In this document: positions 1 through 10,815 of the stretch, piece after piece
Position numbering within the stretch: position 1 is the stretch's first letter
Layout of the letters: the number at the start of each line of letters is the position of its first letter
Assembly (NCBI GenBank): GCA_002749535.1
Contig: MZZL01000409.1
Coordinates: 966,130-1,030,129, forward strand
DNA: 64,000 nt
Reading direction: 5' to 3'
Source of the DNA: Apophysomyces variabilis
Taxonomy: Eukaryota > Mucoromycota > Mucoromycetes > Mucorales > Mucoraceae
The notes under the pieces: model-generated
What the model was told of the DNA's origin: nothing
What the model saw: the letters and a program-made list of their open reading frames with translations, nothing else
Databases searched by the model: none
Position numbers and translations under genes: made by a program

Positions 1-398
1 CTAAAGAAGAACTAAGTTCTATATACAACGGGTTCAATATGGCTAATGCAATGTAAAATATGGGTGAAAGGTTACTTGAAGTTCCTACAGGTTACTGAAG
101 GATGCAAATTTGAGCATTAAAGGTTCCTAAAGAACTGTCGATTGCGCTAAAGGTTCCGTCAGGTTACTAAATGTCAAAAAAATGGATGGAATGGGTCCCT
201 GAAGGTATCTAAAAACATGAAAGTGGATGCCACAGGTTCCTTGATAACTCTAAAAAACTAGGTTCCGAAAGGATACCTGTGGTTCTTGTTGGTTACTTGG
301 TTCCTGGAGTGCTAACTTTTTGTTACAGAAAGGTAGTACACCAGGAACCTGGAACTTCAGGAACCTAGAGGATCCTGCCGGAACCGCTTCCCATAGTG
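1..398 (-). mobile_element. Terminal part of a CACTA-type DNA transposon (other end outside window)
   Basis: The segment is filled with degenerate copies of a GGTTCCTGAAGG / GGTTACTGAAGG motif in both orientations, as in the subterminal repeats of CACTA (En/Spm) elements. Read on the minus strand the repeat field ends abruptly at CACTATGGGAAG (387-398), a classic CACTA terminus. It resembles the ends CACCATAGGAAA of the complete element at 47938-52859. The next three bases, GAA (399-401), would be one copy of the target duplication. No transposase of this copy lies in the window, so whether it is autonomous cannot be said. Inference from terminal and subterminal motifs only. Confidence 0.55.
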
Positions 399-724
399 GA
401 AGTAGAGGATAATCAGCTAGTACTAAAATCGAACAAAACCTGATTTTAGAGAGCATAGCCATTCAATTGGGTTTATGCCGCTCCTTTAGATAATATTTTA
501 TTTTGGCACTCTTCCGTTCTTTTGCATGTATTTTGCTGAAAAGTACCTATTTGTTCTAATGCATTTACTGTGCTTTTTCCTATTTGTATTTGCGGAATCC
601 AAAAAATGCTTTTGCATGATTGGATGAAAATATTTGCGGTCAGACTACCCTTCTTTGCGTACAATCGTGTCCATGTTCACTATTTAATGATAGTTTATTT
701 CAAACCACAGCAAGTCGAACTTAT

Positions 725-1080
725 TCAAAGAAGTGGCTCTCTACTTTTGCATCTAACGAAAAAGCTTTCAGAGTGTCTGATTCGTCCTTGACAGTCTAGA
801 CGCTTTACTTTTCGCGCTGCTTGAACAATACGCTCTTGAATGTTATCGTCAACTCGTAAGGGCTCCTTTCTTACCCCAGCCTTCACTTTGGCCCAAAACT
901 CTTCTATTGGGTTGAGAAAGGGAGACTCGAGAGGAAGATAGAGACCTTTGTATCCTCTTTCTTCGGCCAACTGCTTAACCTTGACTGGTGTATGAATGGG
1001 TACATTATCCATGACAAAGATAATAACCGTTCATTCCGTGGCAATCCAATCTTTTGTGATTGCCTAATAGACAAAGTTTA
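725..1080 (-). pseudogene. IS630/Tc1-mariner-like transposase, C-terminal DDE fragment
   Basis: The minus strand encodes the last part of a DDE transposase: a strand ending in FVMDNVPIHT (second catalytic Asp), then LPLESPFLNPIEEFWAKVK with the third acidic residue in the NPIEEFW motif typical of IS630/Tc1-mariner proteins. About 15 codons upstream of the Asp the frame holds an in-frame TGA (near 1030-1040), and no N-terminal half is attached. This is therefore a truncated, inactivated copy. An N-terminal relic of perhaps the same family lies at 11873-12437. Confidence 0.7.
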
Positions 1081-1787
1081 AGATACAATAGAGGAAAAGG
1101 AGAACATAACTACATTCAGGAAAAATAAAGTGGAATGTAAGGTAACGTAAGGCGATACAATTGAGCAGAACTGGCACTGGGTAGATTGCCCTGACAGGTT
1201 CTGATGCCATAACTGACAGAAACGGATACGATAGCATCAACGACGTATAGAAATGAACGAAGAGGGTTTATTTCCTCTACAGATGTTCCATTCTGTTCAA
1301 GACCTTCTATCAGACTGAGTCCATTTTTCTCAATTGTTGTCATCCATAGGACATCCATCGATTTTCTTATCCATGACTCTGATTTTGGTTTCAGTAATCA
1401 CGTACTATTTAAAAGCGAAGAGGCAACAGCTTTTCAATTCTTTGGCTCTGTTCTCCAAAAACATCCCCGGTATGTACTTCATATTGATTATATGTATAGA
1501 ATGACTGATGTCCCTTTTTTATATCCTTTAGCCTGCATGACCTCTGTCCCAAACCACCTTGGTTGTATGAGTAAGCTCCCTGCACTCCACTAGGCAAGTG
1601 AAAAAGAAATCTTGTCTGTTTATGCACAGTGTCATTCATTATCTTTTGCTTCCAAGTCCTCGCCAGGTGTTGCATCGCTTCAAGTCCTCTGCAGTGCGTT
1701 ACACTCTAACCGGCCACTCCCAGATGCCGTGTCTCTCTCTCGCCGCCCCCACCGACACAGGTGCGGGGCCGGTCCCTGTCTTTGGGC
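1081..1787. other. No recognised gene
   Basis: Between the transposase relic and repeat module A there are only short, unrelated open frames and no splice-joined coding signal that I could follow. The stretch just upstream of 1788 is GC-richer than its surroundings and ends in a frame reading GLPFGVK-stop, matching the end of the microprotein at 40065-40315. A decayed coding remnant may be present. Confidence 0.3.
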
Positions 1788-2040
1788 AGGATTACCCTTC
1801 GGGGTTAAGTAAAAAAGATGTCAAGCTATCCTTCCATTTACTAACCATGAACATTCTTTTACGCTGCTCGAATGAATTTTGTGTCCACGGAAGGACCAAG
1901 TTGAAGTAAGCAAAATATATTTCCCACATAATCCATTAACTAATGACGCATATTTATATTCCTTTTAGCGCTAACTTAATCCTTGCATGGACGCAAAATT
2001 TATTTAGAGTAGCATAAAAAATTGTTCAATAAACAGTATT
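1788..2040 (+). repeat. Dispersed 250-bp module, copy A (3' gene end with intron and poly(A) signal)
   Basis: This stretch aligns along its length with 40295-40544 in the same orientation. Both start at GGATTACCCTTCGG, carry TGAATTTTGTGTCCAC, a GT-AG intron of nearly the same size (here 1906-1968, branch TTAACTAATGAC, acceptor CCTTTTAG), and an AATAAA (2028-2033). In copy B the module is the last codons plus 3' UTR of a small membrane-protein gene. Here the upstream coding part is not recognisable, apart from a matching GLPFG.K stop. The intron is kept, so the copies arose at DNA level, not by retroposition. Confidence 0.6.
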
Positions 2041-2227
2041 CTTGATAATATAATATATTGTTCTCGGGTTGGGACTGGCTGTACCACCCGGTTTTAACTA
2101 GGTTTGTACCATCTTGTTTGGAGGTCGGTGTTAAGGTTGAGGTTATGCCTGTGACTTCCTCTCTGGTAAATTGCTTGGCCAAGCTGCGTCCCTTTGCTCT
2201 GTTCCCTTTTGCCAAGTCCATACAACC

Positions 2228-3339
2228 ATGGCCCATCCGCAACAGCCAGGACCCTTCGATGATCCCGAAAATCCCTTTCAGGATCCTTCCATTACTTCAG
2301 CCTTGAATTCTCATCGAGAAGAACAGTCCTACCAGTTCGAGGAAGTCTCCCATAAACAGACCACTGCAGAGGACTTTTCAGGAACATCATACCAACAACT
2401 TTCGGACGCCCATGATCCCTTTGCCGCAAACACTAAGACACAGTCCAGTAGTTCCGGTGATGTTGATTTAAAAGCCAGGGAAGAAGCTCTCCGTCAGAAG
2501 GAACGTGAGCTGGCCGACCGAGAAAGAGCTCTTGAAGACCAACAACGTCGGTCTCAACGTCCAGGAGCCAATAACTTTCCTCCTTGTTTTCCCTTGATGT
2601 ACCTTGATATCAATAGCGAGATTCCCTTACAGCATCAGTCAACCGTGTGGTGGATTTATCGCGAGTGGCTCTTATTCGAACTCACCCTTGTGCTCAACTT
2701 TATCGCCTGTCTTTGTTTGCTTATTTCGCATCCTACTTCTGTCGATTTTGCACCAGCAAATATGGGTATAGCTCTTACACAAATGTTCACACACTCTTTG
2801 GCCAGCTTTTTCTTATGGTATCGACCCGTTTATAACGCGTATATGAAAGAGGTCTCGTTGTACTACTGTAAGTCCTTAAAGGAATTATCTCCGCCTTATT
2901 ACTTGCTGCCTTTTATTTAATGAATCATTGGATGTAGATTTTTTCTTTATTTTCAATGGCTTCCACATCCTGTATACATTCTATATGGCTGTTGGTATTC
3001 CTTCCACGTAAGTAATTGGTATTGGTTGAAACGTTGTTGATGATCTAGCTAACAATGTATTCTCCCTACGGTAGAGGAGGAGCGGGACTTATCTTGGTTG
3101 TGACATTGTTTTCCGACAAGTTCATTGTAACTGGTATATTTACAATTCTTGCAACGGTGTGTTGGCTTGTGATGGGCGTTATGGCATTGTTCCTATACAA
3201 AAGAACATATGACCATTACAAAGCAGCAGGTCATACGTTCAACGAAGCTAAAAATGACGCACTTGTACACATCGGCAAGTCTCCTGCAGCGCGCAATGCT
3301 GCTGTCAATGTTGCTTGGAACAGTGCAACTCGACGATAA
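2228..3339 (+). CDS. SCAMP family secretory carrier membrane protein
   Basis: Three exons (2228-2867, 2938-3007, 3075-3339) give 324 residues. The N-terminus has an NPF motif (DPENPFQDP) and a charged coiled coil (KAREEALRQKERELADRE), followed by the SCAMP signature NNFPPCFPLMYLDINSEIP. Four hydrophobic segments follow (first LVLNFIACLCLLIS, last ILATVCWLVMGVMALFLY). SCAMPs are tetraspanning proteins of post-Golgi and endosomal vesicles that act in membrane recycling; NPF motifs bind EH-domain proteins. Both introns are GTAAGT...AG and keep frame. The start is the first Met of the frame, directly before the proline-rich NPF region. Length matches animal and fungal SCAMPs. Confidence 0.93.
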
Positions 3340-3588
3340 AAGGAAGCCATTCACTTTTTGTTATATACGATATCTCTCCATTTCCAGTATATCTTCTCTG
3401 TTCTCGTGTGTCTCATTGAATAAATAAATATAATTTTTGTATTTTAGCACAGTTAGAGATTGATTCAGAAAGAACAATTAAGTTGTTTCAAAGACGTCAC
3501 TGTGAGAAAGTTTACAAAAGGAAAATTGATCAAGTAAATGTCTCTTTTATCTTTCTTTCTCTCTCTATCTAATATTTTCAAATCAAAT

Positions 3589-4268
3589 ATGCAGGATACA
3601 CAGAAGCATTTTAACCATCATTATATGACAAGCACTCGAGAGCCAAAGTTATCGATCAGTCCATGGAACGAAAAAGCGCTTCAGTTAGGTAGATTAGCTT
3701 GTCGATGCATTTCGCTCCGAGTTGACATCCATTTCTGGGTCATTCTAAGCCAAAGCAGCAAAACAAAACCAAGAGCGGAATAAGGCGAAATCACAACAAG
3801 ACAAAGAGCGATCTTCACTGCCAATTCTTAAGCAGAAATATACATGCCTTGACGATTCAGTCAGTATTTGGGCGTCTGCCGAAAAAAAGAAAAACCTCTC
3901 ATGTCTTAAAACACCAAAAGAAAGTCAACATAAAGAAAGTAGTCGTGGAAAGTTGGACGTTCCATATCGCAAACCGATAAAATACACCAGAGAACAACTG
4001 ATGTCGTTCAGGCAGATCGCCAAGAGCGATATCGGAACGCAAGTTTCAGACAAAATACAGCGTCTGATCCATATTAAGTAAGTATAGGGTAACGACATTA
4101 AAAGGAAACTATTTTGTGTTTTGCCAACTTTTAACATAACATAGACAAAGAATCTTCTACCCTATCCGTTCTGTCCATCAGCCCCCGAAAGATGGATTCA
4201 AAGGATTTCAGCCTGGTCTTCCTGAACCCGTCCCAATTGGTTCCATACCTTTGTACTTCAGTCTGTAG
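3589..4268 (+). CDS. Small basic protein with an eIF4E-binding-type motif
   Basis: Model: exons 3589-3688, 3759-4077, 4145-4268, giving 180 residues. Both introns restore one frame (donors GTAGAT and GTAAGT, acceptors AGCAG and ACATAG). The middle exon is Lys/Gln/Ser-rich and holds KYTREQLMSFRQIA, which fits the eIF4E-binding consensus YxxxxL-phi (Tyr codon at 3983, Leu at 3998, Met at 4001). The last exon is proline-rich and ordered looking (FYPIRSVHQPPKDGF). I do not recognise an orthologue. It may be a translational repressor or 4E-T/eIF4G-like adaptor, inferred from the motif alone. An upstream in-frame ATG at 3538 lies in a pyrimidine-rich tract that looks like 5' UTR, so 3589 is preferred. 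Confidence 0.55.
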
Positions 4269-7085
4269 TTTGTAATGGACGAACCGTAGGTCTTTGGATG
4301 CTAACATAATGCACTATAAATGAAAAATTTAAGCGTACGTAATAGACAACCTGTATATGGCAAAATATAACAAAAAAGTGTAGCGGAAAGTCAAAATTAA
4401 TTAAGATATATTCCAATATTCTCCATTCTTCTATGTCAAAAGCAAGAATTGCGAAAATTTGGGGTTCTCACGTTATATCCAGGTTTGAAATGGTAAATAA
4501 GTAGACAAATGTGGATGGTAGAAAGGAGAACCGTGGTTGAGGTTGACCACAACGGTTGGATTAAGACTGAAGCAAGCGCAATTAAGCATTTCAGAGTATA
4601 CATTAATTACACGAGAACGAGATCGCAAAATAGGTGAAGGCAGCACAGCGCCATCTCTAGCTGTCTGTCCAATAAGGATGCAATACCGTTGAGCAACTGC
4701 GTGATCGAAAACTTTACGACTATCATAGCTTTTTTTAATAAGTTTTTGAAGATTCCACCCAAAATTGTTTGAAGTATCGGAGAGTCAAATTTTGAAAAAT
4801 CATTTAATCAAACTATGAAAATTCGCAATAAGAGATTTTGAATCAAAAAGCGTGTGCTTGTTCAGAGGTAAGGGCAACTATATGTCAAAGTCATAGATAA
4901 TCATCCTAGTAATTAGAAGATGATTCTAAACGACCCAATGATTAAAGCTATTGAGAATACGGGAAAATCTCAGCAAAAATAGTGTAGCCGATTTTGTTTG
5001 TGCCATGCAAAACGCCAGGTACCTGTATGATATATAGAAAGACAATAAGTAAAGGTTAAACCTTATTAAATATATAATATAATCTACCCCTAGCAATAAA
5101 AACAAAGTTATTAGTAATTTTCAACGTAAATAGTTTGAATTACTGAGTGTTACATCGAGACTTACTGTTATTGACGACTAGATTAGGATTGTAGTAGAGG
5201 ATAAGAGGGCTACAATTCCAGGGTCAGAAATGATACAGCTGAAAAAGAGTTCTTGTTTATTCTTCTAAGCGCAGACTAATTAAATAGCTTGCTTTCAATT
5301 CTACTTCTACTTTCTACTTTCGGCTAATTCTATAACACATCTCATGGAGGCTTACGTGATATTTAAAGCAAGCCATGGTTCCCCAATCGTCTGACCCTTG
5401 TTATCAATATCTTGTATATTCTCCCACGAACAAAATGATCACGGAACTTTTGTTTATTCTACCATATCAGCTTCCTCAATACGTGAGGTCTCATCCATAG
5501 CTGCCCCGCTGTGTTCAACAAATGAGAGTAGCACTTCCTATTCACGACCACTATTCATGGCGTAATCAGTCATTACAACAATAAGTGACCAAAAATTAGA
5601 AAATGAAAGACTTAAAAATTCCACTAAATATGATCCTGTTTTGTTTATAAAATGCGATCCAGAATGCATACCAAGGAAAGTTTGATTTTTCTTCTAATGA
5701 AACAACGATGAATACATATTTTACTGGTAAAGTCAACAATGAGTGTACAAAAAATAGTATCAATAGCCCTTCTTTGAGCAGACAATGACCATGAATGACA
5801 CATCATACTTGTATCATCTCTAGATCAGTTCATTGATCTCATACACACTGGTCCATCCTCGTAAATCAGGTAAATGAAACCTTACTGACAGTGGCCGTCA
5901 AATGATCGCTCCCTTCTCTTTGACAGTTAAGCAATTGTTGACGACACGAGGTATCACATACCGCACCTTCCTATTCTCTTTCTCTAGCTTTGATAGTTAT
6001 ATTGTTTTTATTTTAATCCATCCTCACCGCTTGTGCAATGGACGAAATTTGGCAAAGTTGTAGAATCCAGATAATAGGTTCGCGTGAACCGGGTGCGAAA
6101 CAAAACGTTAAATGCAAAACCTAGTTCGGATCCAGCCAGGGAAGACACTTAATTTTGACAAGCACAAATATAATACTTTCTCTCTTTCTTTCGTCCACTT
6201 TCCCTTGGTTTTTTCTTCAGTGGTTATCATCAATGACTGATTCCGTATTACACGATTCCATAGACCTCCTATTGATCCTTTTTGTTTCCATCAGTTTATT
6301 AGTCTGTTCACTTTTGCTCTTTGCATGATTTAAGAAAAACAGAAAAGCTTCAAAAAGTAAAGGATGCCACAAACAAAGGTTTGTCATAAAGGCTTATCTC
6401 TCTGATTTACAAGTGTCTTTGTATGCATTTCAGAATTAGATATTGTAATCTTTCTTTGACAGAAATATGAGTATCGTAGAATATAACAGTATACTGTATG
6501 ATTTACACATACGCAACATTTGGCACGACTCACCTGTCGAGTATGTGATATCGGCTTGTAACTTACAATTTCGGAAAACCGGTTAGGCCAACACATTAAA
6601 AGTCATGTTTAGCGGGGCTTGTATGGTATTGATAACCCTGATTTAGTAGCGCAGCGTAGACCGTGAAGCTTAATATGACATCCTTGTTTCAGGCATGATG
6701 CGTCTCTGTTTAAAAAAAGTTGTCCAACCTACCAGCTTAAAAGATTTAATAGAATCTGCTTTTGTTAGAAAAATGCAAAAGTCGGTCTTAAACTTTCCGA
6801 AGGTCTTATTTATGAATGTCGAGGGATAAATCATCAAATGGCAAATGGAAAATGTTGTTTCCACGAAGTTATAGTCTGGATACACTGTCATTAATAAGTG
6901 AAGAGCAAAAGTTGTCCAATTACGCATGTGGCGATCTCGGATTGTCGTCATACGTTAAAAGAGACAACAGAAATAGCAAGAACATTCTATCACATCTCTT
7001 ATGCGTTGTCGTTTCTCATTACGCTTCAAGCCGTTTTCGAGTGGTGCTGCTCAAGACTGACAGCTTTGATTCCGCATTCCCATGA
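4269..7085. other. 2.8-kb AT-rich intergenic stretch, no gene recognised
   Basis: Open frames here (for example minus-strand frames near 6384-6596 and 6670-6951) are short, AT-rich and show no family motif or splice-joined extension. No tRNA-like fold and no clear repeat was seen. The right part is the upstream flank of the Fanzor gene and could contain the left end of its carrier element, but no inverted repeat matching the downstream flank was found by eye. Confidence 0.4.
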
Positions 7086-9914
7086 ATGGAACTGGCAAGA
7101 TATCGTCTGCCTTTGCAAAATCAGAAAATATTTCCAGTAGGAGGCAGAACGATTAAAACGAGAAGAAGGTGAGTCTTACAGAAGGGACAAGTTTTTCTTG
7201 ATCAATAGCCTTTATTTATCATTGCACACATATCATGTTCAGTCTTTTGCAAAGACTGCCGCCAGAGTGGTCATCCAAATAAACGATACAAAGCATGTCC
7301 TTGGGCATGCCCCATGGAAAGAAACCTGGTAAGCTAATACAGCTTTTAATCCGCAAGGTGTCTCTGATAACGTCTCTTCCTGTGTAAGTTGGACTAAAAA
7401 GAAAATTGAATGCTACAGAGGAAGCAGAGGTTTCAGATGCAAAAAAACGTGGAAGACAACTCAATGCGGAGGAGATATCGAACCAAATAAATCCAGCAAA
7501 CCATGCCCGAGCTGCGGTGGTATCGATCATTCGAAATCTTCTTCTAAGAATTGTAGGAAACCCGTCAAAACGAAAAAGAGCGTTATCGCGGAGAAACTAA
7601 ATGACAATAATTACAAGACTTTTAGTCGAAAGTTACCAGCTTCATCTGTGGTGGGTCCAGAATCTCGAGAGATTTTCCAGGAGAATAGCGGTCGATTATG
7701 GGCCTTCCTTAGGGAAGTCATCTTCCGTGCTCAGCTACTTGTCAACTCGTACATTATTGCGAACTGTGAGAGGCCGGTGCCTTCTTATATTTATACTCAA
7801 AACTTCTGGTATTCGGTGTGTCAGCTTATCATGGGCATCAATATTAGCAACAACAACCCCAATTTTCCTCAAGACCTACGTGATCATTGGAGAGCTTTCT
7901 TGGATAACCATCCAAATGCTCTTTATCCTGTTAGGAATTTTTCGGGTTACAATGATGCCCTTTCCGCGGCCTGTGTCACGTTGGCCACCACGTATTGCAA
8001 CAATGTCGCTGAAACCTTGGAAAACCGGGTAAAGTTTTATATCTCGAGACGACTTGCAAAGCTAATACCTGTAAGATGAAAGCATACATAGTCCATACCT
8101 CTCAAGTAACTACATATGTATAGGGCTTATCCCAAAAAAATGCGAAAGCCATTGCAGGAGACAATATTTATGAACTCCTTGCTAGAGGTGATCCTCACTG
8201 GCCTTTCGAAGATGAACTTGCCGTCACGGACTTTGATCAGGCTGTAGAAACCATTTGTGGCGAGTTTGCGACACTAATGCCCGAATGGCAAACAAACGCG
8301 GAAAAACTATCTGCTTTTCCAGGCAGCTACATTCCAGTGTTAGCATATATATTCACCGAATACAATCGAGAGCATGAAGAAGCCAAACAAAAACAAAACG
8401 CTCAAGGAGAGCAATACGATCCAAAAAACGAAGAAGCCGAAAAGGCAAAAGGTAGTTTTAAGGATCTTCCGCGATTGTTTTCTCTGTCTCTGTATCCTTC
8501 AACTCATTGGAAATTTATCTGCGTTAATTCCAAGACACTTCAACAGTTAACGAACATCAGCCATCAAAAAGCCTATGAGGACCAGCTTGCCCAGTTTTAT
8601 CAAGTTTTTGATTTCCACAAGCTGGGATCTGACAGGTATTTACTATGATTATTTGTAGCTAAATTTCTCAAGAATGTTTGTTAGTCTGGAGCAGCTTCAA
8701 AATTTCGGTAACAGTGGACGAATCGCTTTCAAAAATGTTATCTTCACCGATGGCTACGCGATTGACTTCCAGTTCACTCGCGCACGAAAGACAGAGTCAG
8801 TGGTCACGGACGTCAGCCTTTCTGTTGAAGACATTGACGGTAGCCATACCTATAACAATTTTGCACCATGTGCGATTGATCCGGGCATCAATCAAGTCAT
8901 TACTGCTTCTTATGGCTGCGGATCAGAACCTCATGAAATAAGGAAATGCTCAATCAAAGAATACTATGTGTATACCGGTTCGCCGAATAGACATAATAAA
9001 ATGGAGAAGGAAAAAGCAGCAAGGTATACAAAGACATTGAAATCTCATTGGAGTCTGGAAAAACAGCGCATATCGAAGCCTATCACGCTTATCTACGATC
9101 TATATTCGGCCATATGGACGTGTTTTTCCAGTTTTATGGTCCGCATCGAGATGAAGCTCGATTTCGAAGATATCAAGGCGTGCAAAGAGCAAGAGAGGAA
9201 ATGGTCAATATACTAGCATTTGGTGGTAAAAAGTACAACTGTAGCAGACGGAAACGGACGAGATCGAACAGAAAAGCCCGGAAAAGGAAACGAAAAAATC
9301 GGAAGAAGCAGGTCAATAAAGATTCAGAAGTTGGCGATCCGTTACACCAAAGGTTAGTATATGTCTGCGTGCCAGTTCGTTACCTGCAGTAATTAACAGC
9401 TAATTGACAACCTTCCCCAGTCAAATACATCTGCCGAACGCAGTACGCTTAACAAAACCAAGCGTTTACCTCACTTGGAGACAAAAGAAATTCACTGTTG
9501 AAAGGAAAGTGCCACTCATTGTATTTGGGGACGGAATGTTCAACAATCGATGCAACTACAAAGGACACCAAAAGGGAGTTGTGCATATCCTATGGAGATC
9601 TTTGAAACGGAGGGAAAAGCGCGAAGAACTATTGGTGCTCACGATAGATGAATACCTTTCTTCGCAAGTAAGTTGGAGCGATTGATAGTAATATAATGCT
9701 CACAAACGTTGTTTAGGTGTGCCATAGCTGCAGATGCAGGTCCCCACAAAAGCTTACTACAGCCGATTGCGTTTCTCACCATAGCATCTTGGTATGCAAA
9801 AACTGTAAGATGTTATGGGACCGAGACGTCTTGGCCAGTAAAATTTTATTCTTGATTAGGAGTCAATTTGGTTTGGGCAAGGAAGACCAAGAGAGTTTAC
9901 CCGGCCCTCATTAG
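7086..9914 (+). CDS. Fanzor-type RNA-guided nuclease (eukaryotic TnpB relative), possibly degenerate
   Basis: Likely exons 7086-7168, 7243-7328, about 7402-8070, 8124-8635, 8673-8967 (or to 9023), 9024-9352, 9421-9667, 9717-9914. The N-terminus carries zinc knuckles (CKDCRQSGHPNKRYKAC; CPSCGGIDHSKSSSKNC). The C-terminal half is a split RuvC domain: AIDPGINQVITASYG (Asp codon 8878), then a Lys/Arg-rich linker, VPLIVFGDGMF, TIDEYLSSQ (Glu codon 9650, matching the relocated RuvC-II Glu described for Fanzors), a four-Cys zinc ribbon (CHSC 9720, CKNC 9795) and WDRDVLASKIL with the last Asp at 9825. Fanzors are OMEGA-like nucleases guided by an RNA from the 3' flank. Later introns keep frame. Two junctions do not close simply (after 7168; before 9024), so this copy may be damaged. 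Confidence 0.8.
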
Positions 9915-10070
9915 ATCAATATACCGCCGTTACGAATACGGTTGGTCCCTCTTGGGACTTTTAGGTTTTTACGGTAAGTATATTAGCCAATTTTTCTAGT
10001 TAGGATTGGTTTGGTAACGGTTATCTTTCGCAGGTGGTCACACCGGTAAGCTCACTATCACATGTTAACA
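9915..10070 (+). ncRNA. Candidate guide RNA (fRNA) 3' of the Fanzor gene, with an intron
   Basis: Directly after the stop (TAG 9912-9914) come consecutive short perfect hairpins: CCGT/ACGG (9927-9930 with 9938-9941) and GTCCC-TCTT-GGGAC (9945-9958). A strong intron then follows (9974-10033, GTAAGTAT...TTTCGCAG). Joining its exons makes a third hairpin, CGGTG-GTCA-CACCG, whose 5' CG comes from the upstream exon and whose remainder comes from 10034 on. Fanzor/TnpB guide RNAs are known to be encoded at and beyond the 3' end of the nuclease frame. Position and folding support that role here; the RNA's 3' end, where the guide would begin, is not visible. Inference; not tested. Confidence 0.45.
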
Positions 10071-10686
10071 GAGGATACTCACTAACAGATGTTGGCAAAT
10101 TTTTTATAACTTTTATCTCCAAACCTTCAGACCATTTTGGCCGGAATCTCTAAACAATTTCGGATAAAATCTTTAAAAACTTTTGAATAAACCAGTATCA
10201 TAGCTTTGTCCTAAGGAGCTAATTCAGTGACGTTCTTTTGGCCGGCAGTTCCATTAGATGAGTAAAGGTAATCTCGGTTGAATAGACACAATGGTACATT
10301 TGGAACCCTTTAGATGTTTGTCCTGGATATTGTCAGATTATTCCCTTGTTCTATAATTATCCAAAGGCTTTCTAAACTAGCTGCTATATTTGCTAGCGAG
10401 TCTAAAGAGCGGTCAAAACGAGCACCATGGCAGGTCATCCATGCCTTCTTCTGTTTGTAGTATAAGAAGCAAGCTTATAGCAGTAATGCAATATTTTGTT
10501 ATACGCTAATGATATATTAGGAAGAAACGCTATAGTAGAGGCCAAGAGCAATGCTTATCCAGTCATTGTGTACATTTAATAGCTTTAAACCATCTTAAAC
10601 CGGAAGAGCGGAAACGTGAGAGAAGACTACCTAATTGTTAAAGCGGTTTGGATATATAAATGAATAAAGAAATATCTGATAACACA

Positions 10687-10815
10687 GCGAGAACGTAACA
10701 AGAACGTAACGAGGATGTAACCAGGTGTAACAAAGATATAACGAGGATATAACATGGATATAACAAGAACAAACGAGAACATAACCAGAACGTAGCGAGA
10801 ACGTTGTCACAACGT
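10687..10815. repeat. Degenerate 10-12-bp tandem repeat (AACGAGAACGTA-like)
   Basis: About eleven imperfect copies of a unit like AACGAGAACGTA or GAGGATATAAC stand in a row. A few more, weaker copies (GAACATAGCGAGAACAC) appear near 11611-11640 in the same orientation. Such arrays resemble subterminal repeat fields of the CACTA-type elements elsewhere in this window, but here I see no terminal inverted repeat or target duplication. The open frames across it are repeat artefacts. Confidence 0.5.

Noticed and set aside
1741..1830. Possible 5S rRNA or snRNA fragment in the GC-rich stretch with ATTACCCTTCGG
   Set aside because: It does not match 5S landmarks, and the same string is the end of a protein frame in the copy at 40295.
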